Shown here in pieces: positions 27,344 to 35,647 of a stretch of DNA of 64,000 nt (positions within the stretch are counted from its first letter, which is position 1; every line of letters starts with the position of its first letter). The position numbers and the translations under genes are program-made. The stretch comes from a bacterium (GTDB lineage Bacteria > Cyanobacteriota > Vampirovibrionia > Obscuribacterales > Obscuribacteraceae). The notes below the pieces were generated by a model that saw only the letters and a list, made by a program, of their open reading frames with translations, searched no databases and was not told the DNA's origin. The stretch covers positions 1 to 64,000 of the forward strand of contig JAGOSY010000016.1 in NCBI GenBank assembly GCA_018062085.1, in the 5' to 3' direction.

Positions 27344-29590
27344 ATGAGCAGTCGCAATCGCCATCAGCTTCAAGCAGCTCTACTTAGCGTCCTGCTCTCA
27401 GGCTCATTAGCACTTCCGGCACCAGCAGCGCAACACAAAACCACCGACTTGGTTAGAGCTGTTGAACTAGTTAGCGAAAAGCTCACAAGCAATCCCAATG
27501 ACATCAGCAAATTGTTTCAACGGGCCGCCCTGCAATATGCTTTGCGAAACGATGCTGCGGCCATGCAGGACCTCAACTACATCATCGAACTAGAAAAAGA
27601 CAATGCAGCAGCCTACTTTCTCCGCTCAAATACTTACCTTTCATTGAAACAATACTCGGCCGCACTAGCTGACGTAGAAAAATCCATAGTTCTGAGCCAA
27701 GACAATATCACCGAAAAGCTCTTCCAGCGGGCTAATTGCCAATACATGCTGAACCACGACGGCGAAGCCATAAACGACCTTGACCAAATTCTTAAAATTA
27801 CCACAATTACGCCAGAACAAAAACTTCTATCTCATGCCAATCGGGCAGAAATCAGCTATCGCCAGGGGCAATTCAATCAATGCCTGGTCGACTGCGCCAA
27901 AGCCATAGCCATCGACCCCAGAGGCTGCGGCGGATCGGCCTACCACTGGCGTGCAGAATCGGCAAAAGCTTTGAAAAACATGGCTATAGCAGCTCCAGCC
28001 GCAACCAAAGCGAAACAGCTGGGTTTTATCGACGTTGGCCGTGCGGTAGTGCCTAACCGCGATCTTGTCTATGCCAACATGTTTGACCCTGCGCAGAAAT
28101 TCTTTCATCACAGAATAGACACCAAGCATTTTGCCATTTTCTATAAAACTGATTTCAAAAGTGCCTACAAGAGTGAAAGCAATAGAAACGAAGAATGGGC
28201 AAAACTAGTGGCAGTATTTGCCGAAAGCTTTCTCACTCGCATCAATGCCGATCTACTAAAGCTTGATTGGCCAGGACCAGTTAACGTCTACATGATGCCA
28301 GACAAGATCTCACAACAGAAGTTTTTACAAGAGCAAATGGACTATCAAGAACTGTGCACTGGCACTATTCTGCCCAAACGCAATGCACTGGTTTTCTATA
28401 CCGACAGTGGCTTAGGTACAGTTGGGCACGTGCTCTTTGCTCACATCGCCCACAACCAGCTAGCAAACGACGACTCATTCTCAGGTCTAATTGCCTTTTT
28501 TGAGAAAATTTTCGGCTATAAAGACAAAGGCAACTCAGCCCTATATTGGGGCTATCATACCCCCTGGAGACTAAAGCTAGCAGCCCAATCGCTACCAGAT
28601 CTTACTCTTTCAAAATTGATCAAACTTTCACAAGAAAACAAAAACGATACTCAAAGCGAAGAGCGGCTTCTTTCAATATTTATTTTTCAAAAAGAAAAGC
28701 TGAAGCGCTATGTAAACTTGGTGGCAGCTAACGATCGTCGAGGCTATGCAACATTTTTAGAAGCAGCCTTTGACAAACCAATAGCAAAAATTGAGCCAGA
28801 ATGGCATCAATACTTACTAGAGGTGAAGAGGAATCTAGCAAAGTTAGAACAAACTCCAGTAAGTGAATTTTCTCGTTCTAAAACTGCATTTGATAAATTT
28901 GTGGGCGAGCATCGAGACACATTTAAAGATTTAGCTCTGCATGCCAGCTCTAGAAAAGCGAGCAATCAGGCTGATGATTACCCCGTGGCCACTAGAGACG
29001 TTTTAGGTAGAGCGCTAAATGAAAGCAAAAGGCCACCTGGAGTCATTCCCATCGGATGGATTCGCGCTGGTTCAAACCCGACTCAATACGAAATGGGTGC
29101 CGACAAAAGCGTCACCCACAACAGCACCGCATCTGGTTACATAAAATCGATAGATCCAAACTTTAAGGGCAGCGGCACATTAATGCAGAGCTTTTCAGCA
29201 GACAAATTTGTAGGCAAGAAGGTCAAACTTACTTGTTATACAAGAACTAAAGACGTTAAAGACTGGGCCGGGGTTTGGATGCGCATCGACAGAGGCAATG
29301 ATGGAAGCAATAGTGTAAGTAATGGCCTTCTTTCATTCGACAACATGCATGACCGGCCAATAAAGGGAACGACTGACTGGACCGAGCGCAGCATTACCCT
29401 GGATGTCCCCCAAGGCAGCTCTTCTATTAACTTTGGCATTCTGCTGGTTGGCGGCGGTCAAGTATGGGTTGATGACTTTGCTTTTACAGCCGTGGGTGAT
29501 AGCGATTTACCTTCAGCAAAACGGGCATCTTATATTAACGACGAACCACTTAATCTAAATTTCGACGAAACAAGCAAAGAGAGCAAATAG
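27344..29590 (+). CDS. Secreted TPR protein with degenerate MA-like peptidase domain and C-terminal beta-sandwich
   Basis: A 748-residue exported protein. The signal peptide lies at about 9-28 and several TPR units at 30-225. A domain at about 255-500 has the order of a peptidase-MA-like fold (KHFAIFYKTD, then VNVYMMPDK, then a putative zinc helix). Where HExxH is expected the sequence reads HVLFAHIAHNQL (H362, H367, H370) without the glutamate, so it is probably inactive. The last 130 residues contain SFSADKFVGKKVKLTCYTRT and DNMHDRPIKGTTDW, a beta-sandwich found at the end of some transcription regulators. It is divergent from the TPR-aspartyl protease gene and 7 bases from the next. Confidence 0.65.
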   Translation: MSSRNRHQLQAALLSVLLSGSLALPAPAAQHKTTDLVRAVELVSEKLTSNPNDISKLFQRAALQYALRNDAAAMQDLNYIIELEKDNAAAYFLRSNTYLSLKQYSAALADVEKSIVLSQDNITEKLFQRANCQYMLNHDGEAINDLDQILKITTITPEQKLLSHANRAEISYRQGQFNQCLVDCAKAIAIDPRGCGGSAYHWRAESAKALKNMAIAAPAATKAKQLGFIDVGRAVVPNRDLVYANMFDPAQKFFHHRIDTKHFAIFYKTDFKSAYKSESNRNEEWAKLVAVFAESFLTRINADLLKLDWPGPVNVYMMPDKISQQKFLQEQMDYQELCTGTILPKRNALVFYTDSGLGTVGHVLFAHIAHNQLANDDSFSGLIAFFEKIFGYKDKGNSALYWGYHTPWRLKLAAQSLPDLTLSKLIKLSQENKNDTQSEERLLSIFIFQKEKLKRYVNLVAANDRRGYATFLEAAFDKPIAKIEPEWHQYLLEVKRNLAKLEQTPVSEFSRSKTAFDKFVGEHRDTFKDLALHASSRKASNQADDYPVATRDVLGRALNESKRPPGVIPIGWIRAGSNPTQYEMGADKSVTHNSTASGYIKSIDPNFKGSGTLMQSFSADKFVGKKVKLTCYTRTKDVKDWAGVWMRIDRGNDGSNSVSNGLLSFDNMHDRPIKGTTDWTERSITLDVPQGSSSINFGILLVGGGQVWVDDFAFTAVGDSDLPSAKRASYINDEPLNLNFDETSKESK

Positions 29591-29597
29591 TCAGTTT

Positions 29598-30110
29598 ATG
29601 AGCGAACAAAGAAATCTCATTACTTTCGAGTCAAAAGAATTCAATACTACGGAGCCGCAAGAGCACTTTATCAATGACTGCTGCTATGGCGATGACTTCT
29701 GTAAATGGCTAATTGAAGAGCTGACAAAAAAAGGAGTCGAATGCGACAAAGAGCCGGGGCAAGAAGACTTCGGCTGGTATTTTAACTTTGCTGTAAACAA
29801 AGTAACATACTGTCTAGTTTGCGGTTTTCGCCTAAACGAAGAACAAGAAAAAAAAGATGAGAAGAGCGACGAAAAAGTAACAGCTGACAATAGCGAAAAA
29901 AGTCAGGGCGATTGGATTATTTGGATAGAGCGTTCAGCCGGATTCATGTCGAGTCTCTTCGGCGGCAGAAACAAAGGTATAGAAGAAGCGGTGCCACGCT
30001 TAATTCACAGTATACTGGCAGCACATCCAGCGATCATCAATATCCGCTGGCACAAGAAAAAAGACTTTGATAGTGGCCGCGAAGATCTGGCAGTATCTAA
30101 CCCTGAATAA
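29598..30110 (+). CDS. Conserved hypothetical protein
   Basis: A 170-residue soluble acidic protein. Segments such as HFINDCCYGDDFCKWLIEEL, EPGQEDFGWYF and GFMSSLFGGRNKGIEEA look like a compact conserved family I recognise only as uncharacterised. A Lys/Glu-rich insert (about 78-100) interrupts it. The start lies seven bases after the preceding stop, so it is probably cotranscribed with the TPR protein, although no signal peptide is present. Confidence 0.65.
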   Translation: MSEQRNLITFESKEFNTTEPQEHFINDCCYGDDFCKWLIEELTKKGVECDKEPGQEDFGWYFNFAVNKVTYCLVCGFRLNEEQEKKDEKSDEKVTADNSEKSQGDWIIWIERSAGFMSSLFGGRNKGIEEAVPRLIHSILAAHPAIINIRWHKKKDFDSGREDLAVSNPE

Positions 30111-30124
30111 ATCGGTTAAACGAA

Positions 30125-30868
30125 ATGCACAAATTATATCGACAGAGATTTTTTCTTCTCGCCAGTTTTGCAATGGTTCCCATTCTTCTTTGTCTTACCA
30201 TTCTAACAATTGGGGCTTTAGCTCAAAAGCCAATCAAGGAAGTCACCAACAACAAAACAATCCAGTCCACTGCGGTGCAGTCGAATAGAGAAACTATCCC
30301 AAAGAAGCTAGAAAAGCCAGGCAAGAACCTAAACAGAAAGCAGAGTTTAGGCCAGCTAAAGCAAGCGGTTATAGCTCAAAATCAAACAGCTATTCCGGCT
30401 TGGCACGAAATCAAGAACTTAGAAAGTCTCTCCAATCAACAAAGGGCAAGCCTCGCGACACTGTATAGACCATACAAGCAAAGACTCCGCTCTCTAAAAG
30501 AGCAACTACAAACTGCCATCAAAGAAGAAAATTCTGGAACAAGAAACAATTCTATACCGAGCAAGGACAATAAAAATCCTAACATTACTGTAGGCGAAGC
30601 CATTCTACTTGGCTCACTTGAACCAGAAGAGTTCAGCGGCAGCGAGAGCGCAGATCGCACAGCAAGAGAACAGGCCAGCAATGCCGAAGTCAGAGATCTT
30701 TTCGCACGTATGATAGCCACAAAGCGAGACGCCTGGAACCACTTGCAGCCACTGCTGACACGAGCCCAAGTAAAAGAAGTGACAGCTTCCGCCACAGCCA
30801 GAATGAGATCTAAGTTGGCGAGAACTGCCCACCCTGTCAGCAAAACCGAACAAGAAACAGTTGACTGA
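30125..30868 (+). CDS. Exported or membrane-anchored hypothetical protein, Spy/CpxP-like helices
   Basis: A 247-residue protein with an N-terminal signal or anchor (about 9-33), a basic low-complexity linker and a helical region. SLSNQQRASLATLYRPYKQR and LLTRAQVKEV resemble the LTxxQ helices of periplasmic Spy/CpxP proteins. The match is by eye and weak. It follows the previous gene by 14 bases. Confidence 0.5.
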   Translation: MHKLYRQRFFLLASFAMVPILLCLTILTIGALAQKPIKEVTNNKTIQSTAVQSNRETIPKKLEKPGKNLNRKQSLGQLKQAVIAQNQTAIPAWHEIKNLESLSNQQRASLATLYRPYKQRLRSLKEQLQTAIKEENSGTRNNSIPSKDNKNPNITVGEAILLGSLEPEEFSGSESADRTAREQASNAEVRDLFARMIATKRDAWNHLQPLLTRAQVKEVTASATARMRSKLARTAHPVSKTEQETVD

Positions 30869-31006
30869 AGACCAACAAATACTGCCTTACTGCCTCTTCT
30901 TAAGCTTAAGACAAGAATGTCTTAAAGCGCTCTTAACCATGCTTAGTTGACAATTAAGCTAACAAACAAGAGAGAAAAAAGAAAATGAAGAGGAAAAACA
31001 ACACAA

Positions 31007-31882
31007 ATGAATTCAATAGTTCCTGATACATGGGAAGTGCCGCCCCAGCTCATTGCTCGCTTTGGCGACAATGCCGGCAGACAAAGGGCCATGAATGCTG
31101 AAGGGCATTTACTTTTAGTGCTACACGATCCGCCTAACCCCAATGATCAAGGGCGCAAAGCTAAATTGCTATGGCGGACTCCGGACGGTGCATGGGCTTG
31201 CAATACCGATGGCAGCGTAAGCAACTTACTGAAAAAGCATGTGGCCAACTTTGCCGAGCGAGCTGAAGTACTAGAAAGCAAAATGCAAGAGGCATCGTGC
31301 GCAGACGACTATCTCTTCTTACTGCAAGCAATTGCGCCACTACACCGCAGCAGCCGCAACTTGCACGCTACGCTGCAACAAGCCCGCGACATCATTGCAG
31401 ATGACCGAGCCATTATCGTGGCCCGCGATTCAGCTGCCGACATAGAGCGCACCTTCGAGCTTCTACACTTAGACGCCAAGAACGGTCTCGACTACACCGT
31501 AGCAAGGAAGAGCGAATTGCAATCTCAGCAGACCTACGAAATGGCTCTAAGCGCCCATCGCCTCAATGTGCTGGCGGCCATATTCTTTCCCATCACCGCA
31601 CTTAGTTCAATCTTTGCCATGAATCCCGCCCTAGCCCCAGAGTTACTGCTGCACACACCAACCTTCTGGACAGTGATAGGAGCAGGGTCACTATGCGGGC
31701 TGCTACTCAGTCGCAGTATTGCGCAAAGGCCAATCGACAAAGACTATGAAGAGAAGACCACAAAGAAAAGTCAATCTAGATATGGCACAGGTTCTACAAG
31801 ACCAAGTAACCAATCAAGACAAGCAAGCACTGGCAAACAAATAAAGAGAAAGCGCGAAACCAAGCTAAGACAGGCGTTTTAA
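31007..31882 (+). CDS. CorA-like membrane protein with altered GMN motif
   Basis: A 291-residue protein. A helical, probably cytoplasmic region (about 60-185) precedes two C-terminal TM helices. The segment AHRLNVLAAIFFPITALSSIF followed by AMN closely follows the CorA pore signature, where NxxLNxLT... ends in GMN. Here the invariant glycine is alanine, and the N-terminal domain is shorter than in typical CorA. It may be a divergent divalent-cation channel or a relative without transport. The basic C-terminal tail is unusual. Its last 18 bases overlap the 3' end of the convergent histidine kinase gene. Confidence 0.6.
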   Translation: MNSIVPDTWEVPPQLIARFGDNAGRQRAMNAEGHLLLVLHDPPNPNDQGRKAKLLWRTPDGAWACNTDGSVSNLLKKHVANFAERAEVLESKMQEASCADDYLFLLQAIAPLHRSSRNLHATLQQARDIIADDRAIIVARDSAADIERTFELLHLDAKNGLDYTVARKSELQSQQTYEMALSAHRLNVLAAIFFPITALSSIFAMNPALAPELLLHTPTFWTVIGAGSLCGLLLSRSIAQRPIDKDYEEKTTKKSQSRYGTGSTRPSNQSRQASTGKQIKRKRETKLRQAF

Positions 31883-33112
31883 ACTAACTGTAAAGCGACT
31901 GCCCTTACCCACTTCGCTCTCCACCTGTATCTCACCCTTGTGCCTATCAATAATTGCCTTAACAATAGCCAGACCCAGACCAAAGCCACCGATGTCGCGT
32001 GAGCGCGACTTATCGACGCGATAAAACCGTTGAAAAATATGAGGCATACTCTCGTCTGGTATACCAATGCCGTTATCTTCAATCGAGATTCTTAGCCAAT
32101 CTCCGTCAACTTGATACTTTACATTGACGACACCATCTTCGTCAGTGTAGCGAATAGCGTTGGCCACGAGGTTGAGTAAAAGCCTCTCTAGAGACTCACT
32201 ATTGCCAAGTAAAGTAACGTCAGGCAATGGCTCACAGCAAAGCTTAATACGCCTAGCCCGAGCCAATTGTTCACATTCAGCCAGCACTGGAGAGGCAATA
32301 CTATCAAGGTGAATGTGGTCAATTGGAGCAGGATAATCCGGTGATTCCATGCGCGAAAGCACAACCAAACTCTGGCCTAAAGACTTCATTCGCCCACTAG
32401 CGCGGTTGATGATTGCTAGGACATTTGAGCCCAGTTGACTATCTTCAAAGGTCGCTTCTAAAGTCTGCACAGAAGCTTCAATTACACTAATTGGCGTATT
32501 AATCTCATGAGCTGCATCAGCCACAAACTGGCGTAGAAGCTCCATTGTTTCTTCAACGGGTTTTACAGCATTACCAGCAAACCAGGAACCGCAGACAGCT
32601 ACAGCCAAAGCCAAGAATGGAGATAGCGAGACCATGGTCAAAACAATTTGTTTGAGGGCGTCATCACGCTGCCGTGCTGAAATCTGCACCTGCAAGTAGC
32701 CACTGAGTTTAGTGCCATCTGGAATTTCAATAAAGAATGAACGTAAATTTACATCATCTAAAGAAGACGGTTTTAGCCCATCGACACGAACAAAGCCGGA
32801 GCTTAGCTGGCGATGACCAACAGGTCCAAACTCTTCTAACAGATGTCGGTTTGTGTCAAAAACTTGAATACTGAAGGGCACCTCTTCGTGCCGTGACTGT
32901 GCCCGCAGACCCCAACGATTGAGCGAGGGGCCGCGTGCGGTCATATCGACTGCAGGTAATACCTCAGCGGCGAGACCCTGCAACTGATTATCAATAGATC
33001 TATCAAGTTGAGCGGCGAACATAAAAATCGCCACCGCCCCACCAAGGAAATAGAGCAAAACGAAAAGTAGAACAAACTCTATTGTCAGCTGGCGCCGTAA
33101 GTCATGCTTCAC
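31865..33112 (-). CDS. Sensor histidine kinase
   Basis: A 415-residue two-TM sensor (helices about 11-32 and 155-178) with a periplasmic domain of about 120 residues. The HisKA box ADAAHEINTPISV carries H202. The ATPase domain has LLNLVANAIRYT (N box), DNGIGIP (G1), FYRVDKSRSRD (F box) and GFGLGLAIV (G2). The GTG start directly follows the stop of the response regulator (TAAGTG), so the pair is translationally coupled. With the SulP gene upstream it forms a three-gene unit; it may sense an anion or the pH/carbon state, which is inference. Confidence 0.9.
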   Translation of the reverse strand: MKHDLRRQLTIEFVLLFVLLYFLGGAVAIFMFAAQLDRSIDNQLQGLAAEVLPAVDMTARGPSLNRWGLRAQSRHEEVPFSIQVFDTNRHLLEEFGPVGHRQLSSGFVRVDGLKPSSLDDVNLRSFFIEIPDGTKLSGYLQVQISARQRDDALKQIVLTMVSLSPFLALAVAVCGSWFAGNAVKPVEETMELLRQFVADAAHEINTPISVIEASVQTLEATFEDSQLGSNVLAIINRASGRMKSLGQSLVVLSRMESPDYPAPIDHIHLDSIASPVLAECEQLARARRIKLCCEPLPDVTLLGNSESLERLLLNLVANAIRYTDEDGVVNVKYQVDGDWLRISIEDNGIGIPDESMPHIFQRFYRVDKSRSRDIGGFGLGLAIVKAIIDRHKGEIQVESEVGKGSRFTVSLKRLS

Positions 33113-33787
33113 TTATGCTTCACCAAGCTTATAGCCAACACCGTATACAGTGGCAATTACCGAGGGGGTGCCAGCGGTATCGAGCTTCTTCCTTACTCTG
33201 GTGATATGCCCGCGCACTGTATCAAGTAGAGCCTCAGTGTCAGATTCCCAGACACTAGATAAAATATCTTCAGCTGAAAACACCTGATGCGGATGACGCA
33301 GAAAGAACTCAAACAAACGAAACTCTTTAGGAAGAAGGTGCACTTCATGGCCGCCCTTGAGCACTTTAAATTCGTTGACATCAATTTCAAGATCACGAAA
33401 GCGCATTACATCTTGAGCCTGGCCGTGGTTGCGGCGCAGAACCGCGCGCACACGGGCGGCTAACTCTTTTAGCTGAAATGGCTTAGTCATGTAGTCATCG
33501 GCACCAGAATCGAGGCCGGTTTCTTTGTCGTCCACATGACCCTTAGCAGTAACCATTATGATGCCAGCAGAACCACCAGACTTACGATAGCGCTTGCATA
33601 TTTCCATACCATTAACAGAAGGCAACATGATGTCGAGAATGACGACATCGTAGTTGTTTGTTTCCATGCGAATAAGCGCCTCTAGACCATCGTCGGTAAT
33701 CTCGACCAAGTGATGGTCTTTGACAAGCCAGTTCTTTACAAGCTCGGCCAAATCAGCTTCATCTTCAACTATTAGAATTTTTGCCAT
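33113..33787 (-). CDS. OmpR/PhoB-family response regulator
   Basis: 224 residues. The receiver domain has acidic pocket VEDE, phospho-acceptor D52 in VVILDIMLP, the switch threonine in MVTAKG and lysine in TKPFQ. A winged-helix DNA-binding domain (about 125-222) includes LLPKEFRLFEFFLRHP and the VRGHITRVRKKL recognition segment. It lies 39 bases downstream of the SulP gene and directly abuts its kinase. Confidence 0.93.
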   Translation of the reverse strand: MAKILIVEDEADLAELVKNWLVKDHHLVEITDDGLEALIRMETNNYDVVILDIMLPSVNGMEICKRYRKSGGSAGIIMVTAKGHVDDKETGLDSGADDYMTKPFQLKELAARVRAVLRRNHGQAQDVMRFRDLEIDVNEFKVLKGGHEVHLLPKEFRLFEFFLRHPHQVFSAEDILSSVWESDTEALLDTVRGHITRVRKKLDTAGTPSVIATVYGVGYKLGEA

Positions 33788-33826
33788 AAATGCAATGATA
33801 CACCGATTGACGCCCCCGATTCTCTC

Positions 33827-35452
33827 CTAAAGAGCAGCAAGATGTTTACGCGAAGCCGTCGGGTGCTTGGTGACGCTCTGATGCAATTCAAGTCCTCTGT
33901 ACTCAACCGAACCGCCACTGTTTTCTTGGTCGCGGGCGAAATCGTGTAAGTGCTCCATAACCGTGTGATCAATAAATGTGGCACTGCCAAGATCAAGAAC
34001 TACTTTTTTATTTGGTGGAATTTTAGCCAGATATTTTTTCAATGAGAGATAGTTTGAGAAAACTGCTGCCTCATTGATTTTCAAGATCACAGTATCGGTG
34101 CCTTGCTCAACAAGCACGGCATTGGCCCTAAACAGTTGGTTAATGCGCACACCACGCAATATGTGCAGCAAGAATTTGACAGCCACTCCCGCAGCTACAC
34201 CAATAAGCAAATCAGTGGCCAATGTAACCACAATCGTAGTGACGAAGAGCAGACTTTGCTCCCAGCCAATGGCATGAGTATCTCTGAAAACTTTTGGTGA
34301 AGCAAGGCGATAACCAGTAAAGACAAGCAAAGCAGCCAGTGATGACAGGGGAATTGAATTGATCATAGTAGCAGCGAGCAGCACAAATATAAAAATGAAA
34401 AAGCCGTGGAAGAAATTAGACCACCGGGTCTTAGCACCGTTTGCAATATTGGCAGTACTCCGAACAATTTCAGCAATCACTGGCAAGCCACCAATCATGC
34501 CAGAAATGGCACTACCAAGACCAACAGCCGAAAGGTCTTTGCTGAGGTTTGCATGCCTTTTGTAGGGGTCTAGTTTATCTACCGCAGAACAACTTAGGAC
34601 TGTCTCGATACCTTGAACAAGAGTAATAGAGAGTACTGAAAGCCAAAATCCGTTCATTGTAACAGCGCTAAAATCAGGGCCAGTAAATGCTGTTGCCATA
34701 TTTGTCGGCACCTGCACCAGACACTTCAACGGATTAATATCAAAGTTTTGTCCAGCAAAGGCATAAGAATGCACAGTGGTTGTATGGAACGCGCACCCTA
34801 GACCACAGGCAGCCAGCACAACAATTATTGGCGCCGGAATCTTGCGCAAGATACCACTCTTAACAAAGGTCAATCCAATCAAAATTAGCATGCTCATAAT
34901 GCCAATTGCAGCAATTTCAGGATTAGCATGGGCAATGGTGAAAGGAATTTCGAGAAAAAGCTCGATGGGCTCCTTTGAAGGCGGTGTAACTCCCAACATC
35001 ACAGGAAACTGTTTGAGCATGATGACAATGCCAATAGAGGCCAACATTCCGTGCACAACTGAAGCTGGGAAAAACTTGCCTAATTCACCAGCCTTCAACA
35101 GCCCCATTAAAAAGAGAAGCACACCAGATATAACGATTGCAGCCAAAGTAGCGTGGTAACCCTGGCTACCGCCTCCCAAACGATCTACTGAGCTCAACAG
35201 AACAATAATTAAACCAGCCGCAGGTCCGTTAATAGTGACGTAAGAACCACTAATTTGAGAGACCAACAAGCCGCCGACCATTGCCCCAATGATGCCAGCC
35301 ATTGGCGGCATACCAGACGCCATGGCTATTCCAAGTGAAAGAGGCAAAGCTACAAGGAATAGAATAAAGCCAGAGACAATGTCAGTTTTCCAATTTTGCT
35401 TTAGTCCAGCAAGACGATCGGCTGGCAAAATTATATGGCTCGACTCTGACAT
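33827..35452 (-). CDS. SulP-family inorganic anion transporter with STAS domain
   Basis: A 541-residue SLC26/SulP carrier. The N-terminal pattern GFILFLVALPLSLGIAMASG and the motif SGSYVTINGPAAGL are characteristic. About twelve to fourteen helices are followed by a C-terminal STAS domain (about 430-515) with VLDLGSATFIDHTV. Members move sulfate, bicarbonate or other anions with H+ or Na+. The look is closest to bicarbonate/sulfate-type bacterial SulP, but the substrate cannot be decided. Of two adjacent ATGs I chose the second (35452), six bases from GGAG. It heads an operon with a two-component system and is divergent from the Hyf-like operon. Confidence 0.88.
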   Translation of the reverse strand: MSESSHIILPADRLAGLKQNWKTDIVSGFILFLVALPLSLGIAMASGMPPMAGIIGAMVGGLLVSQISGSYVTINGPAAGLIIVLLSSVDRLGGGSQGYHATLAAIVISGVLLFLMGLLKAGELGKFFPASVVHGMLASIGIVIMLKQFPVMLGVTPPSKEPIELFLEIPFTIAHANPEIAAIGIMSMLILIGLTFVKSGILRKIPAPIIVVLAACGLGCAFHTTTVHSYAFAGQNFDINPLKCLVQVPTNMATAFTGPDFSAVTMNGFWLSVLSITLVQGIETVLSCSAVDKLDPYKRHANLSKDLSAVGLGSAISGMIGGLPVIAEIVRSTANIANGAKTRWSNFFHGFFIFIFVLLAATMINSIPLSSLAALLVFTGYRLASPKVFRDTHAIGWEQSLLFVTTIVVTLATDLLIGVAAGVAVKFLLHILRGVRINQLFRANAVLVEQGTDTVILKINEAAVFSNYLSLKKYLAKIPPNKKVVLDLGSATFIDHTVMEHLHDFARDQENSGGSVEYRGLELHQSVTKHPTASRKHLAAL

Positions 35453-35537
35453 CATGGTCTCCAGTATCTTTCACACACCGCCACGGCATCAAGCTCATGG
35501 CCTTTGTTAGAACGTTAACAGGCAAAAGTGATGAAGA

Positions 35538-35632
35538 TGTGATCAATTCGTCGCTCGCAATAAGCAGTTACATTTGTACATTCAAATATCGGTTCGCAAA
35601 AATTTTCATGCGACCATCACACTTCGATCACA
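35538..35632. promoter_or_regulatory. Possible regulator-binding region between SulP and Hyf-like operons
   Basis: The divergent intergenic region has TGTGATC (35538-35544) and its exact inverse GATCACA (35626-35632), resembling CRP/FNR-type half sites. Between them is a separate dyad ATTTG-N6-CAAAT (35572-35587). Spacing of the TGTGATC pair is too wide for one site, so at most they are two separate half sites or a looping pair. Confidence 0.25.
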
Positions 35633-35647
35633 TTCTGCTGTTAGCGT

